DNA of 12,422 bases, taken from Promethearchaeota archaeon. Its GTDB lineage: Archaea; Asgardarchaeota; Lokiarchaeia; Sigyniarchaeales; SOKP01. Shown here one piece after another: positions 1 to 6,741 of the stretch; positions within the stretch are counted from its first letter, which is position 1, and every line of letters begins with the position of its first letter. Made by a program: the position numbers and the translations under genes. The stretch is taken from contig JAUWZT010000094.1 of the NCBI GenBank assembly GCA_030615145.1, positions 1 to 12,422 on the forward strand, written 5' to 3'. Below the pieces are notes generated by a model. That model did no database searches, was not told the DNA's origin, and saw nothing but the letters and a program-made list of their open reading frames with translations.

Positions 1-85
1 GGAAATATAAAACTATCTAAAGAACTATAAGTTTTTTTACTTTGATCAGAATAATTTTATGATAAATAGTATCATTTGATAAAAA

Positions 86-98
86 TTATAATATATAT
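86..98 (+). promoter_or_regulatory. TATA box of the helicase gene
   Basis: The A/T run TTATAATATATAT is centred about 24 bases before the ATG at 116. In archaea transcription starts about 25 bases downstream of the TATA box, so the mRNA should begin at or next to the start codon (leaderless). No Shine-Dalgarno sequence precedes the ATG, which agrees. The background is very AT-rich, so the box is not proven. Confidence 0.5.
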
Positions 99-115
99 GA
101 TAAAAATTAAAATAA

Positions 116-2263
116 ATGTCTCAGAAAAAAAATCCAGCTGAAGAATTCGTATTTGAATTTTATGACGACGATTACGCTGAATCTTTAGAAAAAAAGGAAC
201 CCGAGATTATTGAGAAATATAAAAATATCGATTTTGAGGGTGATTTAAACGAAGAACAACTGGATATAGTTAATAACATTAAAGGACCGATGTTAATAAT
301 AGCGGGAGCGGGTTCAGGGAAGACGAGAACTATTGTTTATTCGGTCGCTAAATTATTAGTGTCTGGAGTAAAACCTAGCGAGATAATGCTTGTCACCTTT
401 ACAAATAAAGCCGCTAAAGAAATGATTAAGCGTGTAGAAATCCTATTAGGTAAACGTCCAAAAGGGATATGGGCAGGGACATTTCACTCCATGGGGAATC
501 GATTTTTAAGAAAGTACGCTAAAACGCTAGGTCTTAAGCCAAGTTTTACGATTATGGACCAAACGGATTCGAAAGGCTTGATGAAACTAGCGATTAATCA
601 AGCAAATGTAAAAGAGCTTGAAGAAAGGTTTCCAAGTTCCGTAGTTGCTAAAAACATTTTATCTTTTTCTATTAATTGTAACAAATCTATTCGCGAAGTT
701 ATACTTTGGAAGTATCCCCAATTTGACAAAGATAAAATAATTACGAAGTTAAAAGAGGTGCTTAACATCTACAAAACCAAAAAAGCACGCGATAATTTAG
801 TAGATTTCGATGACCTATTAACTTTTTGGAATAGGTTATTAGACGAAAGGATGGTTGCTAAATCAATTGCTCAACATATTAAATATGTATTAGTAGACGA
901 ATATCAAGATACTAACTACATTCAAGACGAAATTATTAGCAAAATCGTAAAAGAAAATCCAAACCTAAATGTTATGGCCGTAGGAGATGACGCCCAGAGT
1001 ATTTACGCGTTTCGAGGGGCTAACTTTGAAAACATATTAAATTTTGAAAAGAAATACAAGGATTGCAAAAGATACGTTATAACTTATAACTATAGGAGCG
1101 TTCCTCAAATTCTCGACTTGGCGAACAATTCAATAAAACATAACAAAAAACAGCACAAGAAAAACATGAAACCCGCTCGCCTTGAGGGTGACACACCTTT
1201 TCAAGTAAATGTAGGAGACGAAAGGGACCAAGCCCGTTTTATTGTTAGTCAGATCTTAAAATTACGCACTGACGATTACGAATTCTCCGAAATGGCGGTT
1301 CTTTGCCGAGCTAGCTTCCATTTGTTGCAAATCGAATTAGAATTACAAGCTAAAAACATTCCATACGAAGTGCGAGCAGGAGTTGCATTTTTTGAAAAAG
1401 CCCATATCAAAGATTTATTATCTCATTTGCGTGTTATCGAAAATCCTTACGACGAAATTGCGTGGTCGCGCGTTTTTTCTATAATTCCTGGGATTGGGGG
1501 TGCTTCAGCAGAAAAAATATTTCATGCTATATCAAGCACCAGTAACCCTCTCGAAACATTATTGAATAAATCTTTTTTTACTACAAAAATGAAAGGAGCC
1601 CGAATTCCAGAAAAAGGAAGGAAAAAGGTAATCTTACATGCAAAAAACTTAATTGATTTTACTTCTCAAGACGCTCCTGAAGAAATCATAAAAAGATTAG
1701 TAAAAGTCTTAGAAGATCATATTAGATCTAAATACGAAAATTGGCAAGAAAGAATAGATGATTTGACTCAGCTTGGAGTCTACGCTCAAAATTATCCGAC
1801 AATTCGGAGATTTTTAGAAACTCTTAGTTTAAACGCGTCTTCTATTGAATCGAAATCTGTTCGAATGGGTATTCAAACAGAAGACGAAAAACCGTTAGTA
1901 CTTTCTACTATTCACCGAGCTAAAGGTCTTGAATGGCGAGTAGTGTTTATTCCTATGTTGTGCGAAGATTTATTTCCTTCAAGTCGAGTTGTAGGAGACG
2001 CCGATGCCTACGAGGAAGAACGGAGGGTTTTTTACGTTGCCACAACAAGAGCGAAAGACCTATTGTATTTGGTATCACCCTCTATGGTAAGAACATATAG
2101 AGGTTATCAAACAGGCAGGTTATCACAGTTTATAACTGAACTTAAACCAAATATGTATCAGAAATCCTCGGTGCAATTTAAATCTACAAATGAAAAAGAC
2201 AAAAGAAAAAATAAAGACATAAAATCAAATTTTACAAGCGCTTTCGATATTTATGAGAAGTAA
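116..2263 (+). CDS. UvrD/PcrA/Rep-type superfamily 1A DNA helicase
   Basis: A 715-residue ATP-dependent 3'-5' DNA helicase, predicted to unwind DNA in the cytoplasm during repair or replication restart. The SF1A motifs are present in order: Q motif with Gln48 (LNEEQLDIV), Walker A GAGSGKT at 64-70, motif Ia TFTNKAA at 94-100, GTFHS at 121-125, Walker B DEYQD at 261-265, motif III GDDAQSIYAFRGA at 290-302, motif IV NYRS at 325-328, motif V STIHRAKGLEW at 597-607, and motif VI VATTRAKDLLYL at 641-652. The length matches E. coli UvrD (about 720). No nuclease domain is attached, so it is not RecB/AddA-like. The last 35 or so residues are lysine-rich and look disordered, as in PcrA/UvrD tails that bind partners. 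It appears monocistronic, with its own TATA box and 238 bases to the next gene. Family assignment is secure; UvrD versus PcrA/Rep role is not decidable here. Confidence 0.96.
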   Translation: MSQKKNPAEEFVFEFYDDDYAESLEKKEPEIIEKYKNIDFEGDLNEEQLDIVNNIKGPMLIIAGAGSGKTRTIVYSVAKLLVSGVKPSEIMLVTFTNKAAKEMIKRVEILLGKRPKGIWAGTFHSMGNRFLRKYAKTLGLKPSFTIMDQTDSKGLMKLAINQANVKELEERFPSSVVAKNILSFSINCNKSIREVILWKYPQFDKDKIITKLKEVLNIYKTKKARDNLVDFDDLLTFWNRLLDERMVAKSIAQHIKYVLVDEYQDTNYIQDEIISKIVKENPNLNVMAVGDDAQSIYAFRGANFENILNFEKKYKDCKRYVITYNYRSVPQILDLANNSIKHNKKQHKKNMKPARLEGDTPFQVNVGDERDQARFIVSQILKLRTDDYEFSEMAVLCRASFHLLQIELELQAKNIPYEVRAGVAFFEKAHIKDLLSHLRVIENPYDEIAWSRVFSIIPGIGGASAEKIFHAISSTSNPLETLLNKSFFTTKMKGARIPEKGRKKVILHAKNLIDFTSQDAPEEIIKRLVKVLEDHIRSKYENWQERIDDLTQLGVYAQNYPTIRRFLETLSLNASSIESKSVRMGIQTEDEKPLVLSTIHRAKGLEWRVVFIPMLCEDLFPSSRVVGDADAYEEERRVFYVATTRAKDLLYLVSPSMVRTYRGYQTGRLSQFITELKPNMYQKSSVQFKSTNEKDKRKNKDIKSNFTSAFDIYEK

Positions 2264-2267
2264 GACC

Positions 2268-2289
2268 GTTTTTAAAAAATCTTAAAAAC
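2268..2289 (+). terminator. possible 3' hairpin after the helicase
   Basis: Perfect 7-base arms GTTTTTA (2268-2274) and TAAAAAC (2283-2289) lie four bases after the helicase stop codon. The stem is A/T-dominated and weak. The T5 run is inside the stem rather than after it, so this could equally be chance or a T-rich archaeal termination site. Confidence 0.25.
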
Positions 2290-2464
2290 CTCAAAGCCTT
2301 TAGCAGTAAACTCCAGCCAGATTTCGAATAATATCCAATTTGGCATTAAATATAAAAAAGAGTTTTGTTTAGCTCAAATTAAACCTTATTACAATAACCA
2401 TGTATTCGTAGTATGTCTTACTGTAATCGTATCCACAAAATCCGTGAGTGTATTTAAAATAAAA

Positions 2465-2476
2465 AGATATATATAG
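2465..2476 (+). promoter_or_regulatory. TATA box of the wHTH/membrane-protein operon
   Basis: AGATATATATAG preceded by an A-rich element (AAATAAAA) that could act as the BRE. It is centred about 32 bases before the ATG at 2502, predicting a leader of only a few bases. The rest of the 238-base gap 2264-2501 holds no supportable gene. Confidence 0.55.
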
Positions 2477-2501
2477 CCTATTATGGTATTTTTAATTAAC
2501 C

Positions 2502-2966
2502 ATGTCTCAATCGTATAAAGATTTTTTAAAAAAATATAATATTGACGATTTTAAAACGAAATTACAGCTTACTGGACGCACAAAAATAGATTTCTATAAC
2601 GATATTGACAAATTATTAAGGAGTATTTGTACGATTTTCGATAAACTTTCAAATATTGCGCCTATGAGGGGCGCACAGGTATTAATGGGCTTGGCAAAAT
2701 TGCACGAAACAAACACCGTTATAAATAAAACGGATGTAAAAAAATGTCTAAACATCGATAGATTAGAGAAATTAAAATATGCTTTTGATTATTTGGAAAA
2801 TGCCGGTTATATTTCGATTGAGAAAAAAACAGAAAAATTTCATATTATAAAATTAAACGAAGAGGATAATCCAGATCTGACAGTATTTCGAGAAATTGTT
2901 CAAAAATATTGGAAATCTCCTTTAGAAGAAAAGGAGAAAATAAAAAAATGGAGCGAGGAAATATGA
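2502..2966 (+). CDS. winged-helix-like DNA-binding protein
   Basis: A 154-residue, lysine-rich, soluble protein that I do not recognise as a named family. The middle, residues about 58-118, has the pattern of a winged helix: a helix (VLMGLAKLHE), a helix-turn-helix (NKTDVKKCLNIDRLEKLKYAFDYLENAG) and a beta wing (YISIEKKTEKFHIIKL). The segment LEKLKYAFDYLENAGYI resembles the recognition helix plus wing of MarR/ArsR-like regulators. Residues 1-50 and 125-154 are predicted helical and charged and could dimerise or contact the partner. Its stop overlaps the start of the downstream membrane protein (ATGA), so the two are probably made together and may work together. A transcription-factor role is inferred from fold-like pattern only. 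Confidence 0.75.
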   Translation: MSQSYKDFLKKYNIDDFKTKLQLTGRTKIDFYNDIDKLLRSICTIFDKLSNIAPMRGAQVLMGLAKLHETNTVINKTDVKKCLNIDRLEKLKYAFDYLENAGYISIEKKTEKFHIIKLNEEDNPDLTVFREIVQKYWKSPLEEKEKIKKWSEEI

Positions 2967-3619
2967 GAAATTCCCTTAAAAGAATAGAATTGAATTTTGA
3001 AAATGAACAGGGCATGTATGATTCCGCAAAAATAATCAGATCTGAGTATCTTAAAAAAGCCTTAAAATCTATTGCGTATATAGTCGTAATTTTAACCGTA
3101 GCGCTCAGTTATTTAATATTTGGTTATTTACCTACATTAAACAGCAAATCGTTTAATTATTTAATTTCGGGAACTTATCCCTTGGGAAGCTATATGTTCT
3201 CGTTAAATTTGACTTTAAGCTGGGCGTTATTTAGCACCTCTATTTTTTTGATTATATATTTAACAAGAGCAATTTATCTTAAATTTACGCCCTCTTTGAT
3301 TAGCTACATCGAACGGGAGACTAAACACATTGGGTTTGAATTTAAGAAGAGATATGAAAGTGTGGGGCTTTTTATTATTTTAAATTTCGTTTCTATTGTT
3401 ATTCTGTTTTATTTAGACATCTACGCCCTTTACTTTAACAATACATATTTAAGTGTTCTCTTTAGGAATACATTTGTTGTATATCTATTTATAAGCATAA
3501 CATTACCAATCATTTGGATATTTAAAAACGATAAATTTGTCATTAAAGTAAAAGAAAATGTCTTTATTCAGTGTGATCTACATTATAGTCTTAGCAAAAA
3601 AAAAAGATTTCGGTCCTAA
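2963..3619 (+). CDS. four-helix membrane protein, N-terminal part of a frame-broken gene
   Basis: I chose the ATG at 2963 because it overlaps the upstream stop as ATGA, with GAGGA three bases before it; ATG at 2948 is an alternative with GGAGA about 11 bases upstream. The 218-residue product has a short charged cytosolic N-terminus and four hydrophobic segments at about 34-56, 79-105, 132-158 and 164-187, followed by KNDKFVIKVKENVF. It then runs into an A10 tract at 3596-3605 and stops 11 bases later with KKKRFRS. The frame entered by skipping one base at that tract stays open to 3953 and reads like a soluble C-terminal domain. The natural product is therefore probably about 329 residues. No family is recognised. 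Coupling to a wHTH-like protein suggests a membrane sensor or a membrane anchor for the regulator. Confidence 0.75.
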   Translation: MRNSLKRIELNFENEQGMYDSAKIIRSEYLKKALKSIAYIVVILTVALSYLIFGYLPTLNSKSFNYLISGTYPLGSYMFSLNLTLSWALFSTSIFLIIYLTRAIYLKFTPSLISYIERETKHIGFEFKKRYESVGLFIILNFVSIVILFYLDIYALYFNNTYLSVLFRNTFVVYLFISITLPIIWIFKNDKFVIKVKENVFIQCDLHYSLSKKKRFRS

Positions 3620-3953
3620 TTTAGTAGGAATTATTTTAACCTCAAATCGCTTATGTTCTAAATTTGATAAATCTGGAAAATACATATACTCTAAAATATC
3701 AGAAAATAGATGGCTAAAAAAAAAAGACATGTCAGCAATTTCACCATACCTACATTTTCAAGAATTCTCTGTTCCTTATAACTTTCAGAAGCAGTTCCTA
3801 AATATTACTCTAGCTCTTAACGAGTGGGAAAACAACTATGACAGTAATTTAGATTTAATGAACTATTATTTTTCATCTTATTATAAAAAAAATATGATAA
3901 TGAAATATCGCAGCGAACACCAACTGATCTATCTAAAATTTATAGGGATCTAG
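3558..3953 (+). CDS. C-terminal soluble part of the frame-broken membrane protein
   Basis: An open frame offset by +1 from the membrane-protein gene. The nominal ATG at 3558 lies inside the upstream frame, has no ribosome binding site and would give an odd hydrophobic start (MSLFSVIYIIVLAKKK). The believable part begins after the A10 tract, from about 3606: DFGPNLVGIILTSNR, then a mixed alpha/beta stretch with aromatic residues to the TAG at 3951-3953. If joined to the preceding 214 or so codons it forms a cytosolic tail of about 115 residues behind four membrane helices. A second A10 tract lies at 3716-3725 inside this part, and the frame reads through it. The break could be a homopolymer error, a true mutation or transcriptional slippage. 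Independent translation from 3558 seems unlikely. Confidence 0.55.
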   Translation: MSLFSVIYIIVLAKKKDFGPNLVGIILTSNRLCSKFDKSGKYIYSKISENRWLKKKDMSAISPYLHFQEFSVPYNFQKQFLNITLALNEWENNYDSNLDLMNYYFSSYYKKNMIMKYRSEHQLIYLKFIGI

Positions 3954-3962
3954 ATGTTCCAA

Positions 3963-3978
3963 TTTCTTCCTTTTTTTA
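3963..3978 (+). terminator. T-rich termination tract
   Basis: TTTCTTCCTTTTTTTA begins ten bases after the stop at 3953 and ends the wHTH/membrane-protein unit. T-rich runs without hairpins are usual archaeal terminators. Confidence 0.5.
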
Positions 3979-4220
3979 CTCGTTCAACCAATAAAGAAGT
4001 TATTTATTAAAATTATAAATTCTAAAAGAAAATGTAAATTTTATCCCTGAAATTAAATTATCTTTGAGCAAGTTAACGATAATGGTTATAATTATCAATA
4101 CGTATAATAATAAATTTGTTTTCAAAGGTTATCATGTAAATTAAAAAAACCAACTGTAGATATTTTTATAAAGTATAATTTGATCTTTACTTATTGGTAT
4201 TCATTCTTTAATCCAATTAA
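3979..4220. other. intergenic stretch without a gene
   Basis: Highly AT-rich spacer between the frame-broken gene and the surface-protein gene. I see no coding potential on either strand. The only structure is a weak inverted repeat, GATAAT (4078-4083) and ATTATC (4091-4096), which is expected by chance in such sequence. Confidence 0.5.
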
Positions 4221-4229
4221 GTATAAATT
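4221..4229 (+). promoter_or_regulatory. TATA box of the surface-protein gene
   Basis: GTATAAATT with a purine-containing element (AATTAA) just upstream. It is centred about 36 bases before the ATG at 4261, predicting a leader of about ten bases without a clear Shine-Dalgarno sequence. Confidence 0.5.
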
Positions 4230-4260
4230 CTATTGTTATCCAAATTAGAGAGTCCCTTCG

Positions 4261-5136
4261 ATGAAGAAAAGTAAGATTCTTAATATTTTGTTAATTTTTA
4301 TTTTATTGGTTATTAATTTAGACGTTAAATCACTTGAAAGTTTTGCAAATCCACTTCCAGGCCCAGAAATACTTGATATGGGAGGTATTGTTTATGATAA
4401 TAATAATTCTTTAAACTTAGTCAATGCAGATGTAGTTTTTACTATAGATTCTACAGATTTTCAAAATAATATTTCTGTGTTATTTGATGGTTCTTACACT
4501 ATCTATAATCCTACAAATACTACAGCAAATGTGACTATATATGCCCCTTTTTCATTTCAGTTGTCTATTATAGAATCGGAGTGGCAAGTGGAAGTAAATG
4601 GCGCTACTACCGAATTTAGTTTTGTTTGGGCCTATTCACTTAATTCTAATTTATCATCCTATTTCGAGAATTTTACCACATATATAGCGTTCTTCATAGT
4701 AATTAACACTACTATTTTAAAAGAAAATTCTCAGGTAATTTCGTATAGATTTTATAGAAATATGGAAAATCCATTATATAACACAGATTATTACTCAATT
4801 CGCTATATATTAGCTACTGCTAGAGCATGGAAAAACAATATCACAGAGAAAGTCGAATTTAAAGTTCAAGGAAAACTCCCAACTTCCTATACTGAATATA
4901 CTGAAAATGCATGTAATATTTCAACTATTCCTAATGGGAAATCTTATAGTTGGAATTGGGATAATGAAAGTATTAATGACGATTATGTTGGTATAAATTA
5001 TCGTGGACAATTACTTAAACCCGAAGAAATTCTTTTCTATATAATATTACTGGGAAGTATTGGTATAGGAGGAGTGACTTTAATTGTATTTCTGATTGTA
5101 AGAAAAAAGAGAAAAAAGAATAGTCGCAACTTATGA
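4261..5136 (+). CDS. secreted, membrane-anchored, probably N-glycosylated surface protein
   Basis: A 291-residue protein with the plan signal peptide, extracellular domain, C-terminal membrane anchor, basic cytosolic tail. The signal peptide is residues 1 to about 29 (KKSK, then ILNILLIFILLVINL, with possible cleavage near SFAN). The anchor is at about 256-280, followed by RKKRKKNSRNL. The ectodomain of about 225 residues is rich in Asn, Ser, Thr, Tyr and Phe and beta-like. It carries ten N-X-S/T sequons (Asn48, 70, 86, 90, 130, 137, 149, 193, 219, 235), which suggests heavy glycosylation at the cell surface. Only one cysteine (Cys218) lies in the ectodomain, so no disulfide pair is expected. 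I do not recognise a family. It has its own promoter, faces a convergent neighbour, and has a lower CpG content than the helicase gene. Adhesion, S-layer association or receptor roles are possible but unsupported. Confidence 0.8.
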   Translation: MKKSKILNILLIFILLVINLDVKSLESFANPLPGPEILDMGGIVYDNNNSLNLVNADVVFTIDSTDFQNNISVLFDGSYTIYNPTNTTANVTIYAPFSFQLSIIESEWQVEVNGATTEFSFVWAYSLNSNLSSYFENFTTYIAFFIVINTTILKENSQVISYRFYRNMENPLYNTDYYSIRYILATARAWKNNITEKVEFKVQGKLPTSYTEYTENACNISTIPNGKSYSWNWDNESINDDYVGINYRGQLLKPEEILFYIILLGSIGIGGVTLIVFLIVRKKRKKNSRNL

Positions 5137-5255
5137 ATCCCTATTAGTTTTGGATCTTATAGCTTCAATACCATTCTAAAAAGATACTTGCGAAATTATT
5201 CATCCCAAAAGACGGCAGAAATTTAATTGAGGTTGAGAGTATAAAAATTATTTGA

Positions 5256-5897
5256 TTAGATAAAATATTTTTGTTGAAGCATAACATATTCGTTGTGGTC
5301 GGTAAACTCCTCTTCGATAAGAATAGAAATTATATCATACAACTGTCGAAAGAGTTCTTCAGGGAACGCTTTGTGCTCAAAAACTATGTCGCTTACTAAT
5401 TCTTCTGTTAATATTTGCGAATTAATAGGTTTGTTATACAATAAGAATTTCATCATGGCAGCTTCTATTTTCGATTTTACAATATTCTTTATGATTTCTA
5501 AACTTAAGTCTCGTTCTGGATCAATAAAGTAGGGAAAATTCATATCATCTAGAATTTTAATATAACCAAAAATAGAAACAAATCTGTCAACGCAATATTC
5601 TAACGAGCTGATTTGTAAATTAAACTTTTTACAGAAATCTTTTTTACTTTCGTGGGCAGGAAACGCAAAAGGATGCCTCGTAACTATATAATAAGCCGCA
5701 ATATAAAATTTATACAAGTTATGGGGTATCTTTCCTTTAATTCTTAGATATCTATAAATTAAAGAAACCGTGTCAAGTATGAAATCTTGATTTATGTCAA
5801 ATTGCCTTAAAAATTCTTCTCCATCCTTAATTAAGTCAACTGTTATTCTATCTTTCGTGTTTAATATTTCATAATTAGTGGGGTATAATTCTAACAT
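5256..5897 (-). CDS. TFIIB/cyclin-fold-like protein, putative transcription-related factor
   Basis: 213 residues from the ATG at 5897; a GTG three codons upstream (5906) is also possible. The protein has no membrane segment or signal. Residues about 38-126 follow the pattern of a TFB cyclin repeat: a helix (ILDTVSLIYRYLRI), the central AAYYIVTRHPFAFPA resembling the LAAA-LYIACR-x-x-x-IP core, an HTH-like step (SKKDFCKKFNLQISSLEYCVDRF), and a close IKILDDMNFPYFIDPE that recalls the DP-x-x-YIPRF end of a TFB repeat. Residues 130-213 are helical and acidic. It lacks the N-terminal zinc ribbon of a real TFB, and only one repeat is visible. It could be a cyclin-like or TFB-derived regulator. The gene is divergent from an RHH regulator, and their shared region contains palindromes, suggesting joint control. 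The cyclin-fold assignment is my inference from sequence pattern. Confidence 0.7.
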   Translation of the reverse strand: MLELYPTNYEILNTKDRITVDLIKDGEEFLRQFDINQDFILDTVSLIYRYLRIKGKIPHNLYKFYIAAYYIVTRHPFAFPAHESKKDFCKKFNLQISSLEYCVDRFVSIFGYIKILDDMNFPYFIDPERDLSLEIIKNIVKSKIEAAMMKFLLYNKPINSQILTEELVSDIVFEHKAFPEELFRQLYDIISILIEEEFTDHNEYVMLQQKYFI

Positions 5898-5921
5898 TTC
5901 ACACACGCAACCTTAACATTT

Positions 5922-5934
5922 ACATTTTTTTTAA
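5922..5934 (-). promoter_or_regulatory. possible TATA-like element of the cyclin-like gene
   Basis: On the minus strand a TTAAAAAAAATGT run is centred about 30 bases before the ATG at 5897 and would give a leaderless or nearly leaderless transcript. The motif is degenerate. Confidence 0.3.
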
Positions 5935-5939
5935 GGAAA

Positions 5940-5960
5940 TATCGAAATATCACTTCGATA
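5940..5960. promoter_or_regulatory. inverted repeat, operator candidate
   Basis: Perfect 7-base arms TATCGAA (5940-5946) and TTCGATA (5954-5960) are separated by seven bases. The site lies just upstream of the putative TATA element of the minus-strand cyclin-like gene, in the divergent region shared with the RHH regulator. A two-fold symmetric site here is a natural place for a dimeric regulator. CG in the arms makes chance less likely than for a pure A/T palindrome, but binding is not shown. Confidence 0.45.
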
Positions 5961-6003
5961 ATATACAAATAACACTTGAATTATTTAAATGTGATGCAAT
6001 CCG

Positions 6004-6020
6004 TGATCATCTTATGATCA
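6004..6020. promoter_or_regulatory. palindromic operator candidate TGATCAT-N3-ATGATCA
   Basis: A perfect 17-base two-fold symmetric site, arms TGATCAT (6004-6010) and ATGATCA (6014-6020) around CTT. It ends 12 bases before the TATA box of the RHH-regulator gene. Outer flanks are also roughly symmetric (TGCAAT at 5995-6000 and ATTATGCA at 6021-6028). A further GATCAT half-site lies at 6048-6053, between the TATA box and the expected transcription start. Ribbon-helix-helix proteins typically bind short palindromes in their own promoters, so autoregulation is the natural reading. Confidence 0.55.
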
Positions 6021-6032
6021 ATTATGCAAAAC

Positions 6033-6040
6033 TTTAAATA
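6033..6040 (+). promoter_or_regulatory. TATA box of the RHH cassette
   Basis: TTTAAATA is centred about 53 bases before the ATG at 6089, predicting a transcription start near 6062 and a leader of about 27 bases. It is bracketed by the 17-base palindrome upstream and a GATCAT half-site downstream. No clear Shine-Dalgarno sequence precedes the ATG. Confidence 0.5.
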
Positions 6041-6088
6041 CTCTAACGATCATTTCCTTAGTAACTCCAAATTTTTGTCGGTTTAAAA

Positions 6089-6541
6089 ATGACACCATCT
6101 AACAGTAGCGAAGAAAATGAGAAGAAAAAGCCAAAAATGGATAGAGTTACTGTTAGTTTGGATGAATTTGATTATAAAGTCATTAGTAAAATGGCTAAAA
6201 ACAGGAATATAGGTTTATCAGAAGCAACAAGAATTATAATTCATAATTGGATTGAAACTAATCCAGATAAATTAAGGACCAATTATGGTGTTAATATCAA
6301 CGAGCTTACAGAACAGATAGCTTTTGCTTCTATGATTGGCTCAATAAACGATGTTATCGAAAAATTACCAAAAATCTTTCAATTGGTTGATGATATCAGC
6401 TTAATAGACTTGGCAGACCATTTAGAGATTAATGTGAAAGCAATAAAGCATCTATTTTTCACACAAGGTGAAAAAATAAAGAAATTGGGTATGAATCTAA
6501 AATATAAGGGAGATAGAATCTATAAGTTGAATCCGAGGTAA
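6089..6541 (+). CDS. ribbon-helix-helix regulator with a C-terminal winged-helix-like domain
   Basis: A 150-residue soluble protein. After a charged, disordered start (residues 1-16), residues 17-57 form a clear CopG/MetJ-type ribbon-helix-helix: beta strand DRVTVSLDE, helix A (FDYKVISKMAKNRN), then IGLSEATRIIIHNWIE. The strand residues Arg19, Thr21 and Ser23 alternate as in RHH proteins, whose strands contact bases in the major groove. Residues about 70-100 are helical. Residues about 103-148 look like a small winged helix: LIDLADHLEINVKAIKHLFF followed by a wing with GLMN-like turn and GDRIYKL. Such a two-domain layout is unusual, since RHH regulators usually carry a ligand or partner domain instead. 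It is the first gene of a compact cassette, and candidate operators flank its promoter, so an autoregulated repressor is likely. The RHH call is strong; the winged-helix call is tentative. Confidence 0.85.
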   Translation: MTPSNSSEENEKKKPKMDRVTVSLDEFDYKVISKMAKNRNIGLSEATRIIIHNWIETNPDKLRTNYGVNINELTEQIAFASMIGSINDVIEKLPKIFQLVDDISLIDLADHLEINVKAIKHLFFTQGEKIKKLGMNLKYKGDRIYKLNPR

Positions 6542-6547
6542 ATCTAA

Positions 6548-6718
6548 ATGGATAGGGTAAAAACTAAAGAATTTTCTGAGAATCATGAATATATTAAAGA
6601 AATATCTGATATTTATTCCGGTGAGGAAACTATACGATTTGATAACCGACATCCCATTTACAAAACCTTAATGAAATTAGAGTTTGAAGATATTCTTCGA
6701 AGGATTCAAAGAAAATAA
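6548..6718 (+). CDS. 56-residue small protein of the RHH cassette
   Basis: An ATG at 6548, six bases after the upstream stop and in the same frame, opens a 56-codon ORF ending in TAA at 6716-6718. The Shine-Dalgarno-like GAGGT at 6535-6539 is eight bases before it. The product starts MDRVKTKEFSENHEYI and ends EFEDILRRIQRK. It is highly charged, has no membrane segment or signal, and looks helical, with a possible coiled-coil-like end (LMKLEFEDILRRIQRK). No family is recognised. Tight spacing behind an RHH regulator resembles the arrangement of a small partner protein, for instance a toxin-antitoxin or co-repressor pair, but there is no recognised toxin motif. The coding call rests on the RBS, spacing and amino-acid composition. 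Confidence 0.65.
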   Translation: MDRVKTKEFSENHEYIKEISDIYSGEETIRFDNRHPIYKTLMKLEFEDILRRIQRK

Positions 6719-6741
6719 TTATAAATTAAGGGGAATCTAAA

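Noticed and set aside
2909..2962. Longer N-terminus for the membrane protein, from ATG 2909
   Set aside because: It would overlap the wHTH gene by 58 bases with a charged extension; the ATGA-coupled start at 2963 is more natural.
4078..4096. Inverted repeat GATAAT-N7-ATTATC in the 3954-4260 gap
   Set aside because: Six-base, nearly all A/T arms are expected by chance; not close to a promoter element.
5293..5532. 79-codon plus-strand ORF
   Set aside because: Lies antisense within the cyclin-like gene, has no RBS or promoter, and its composition is that of a shadow frame.
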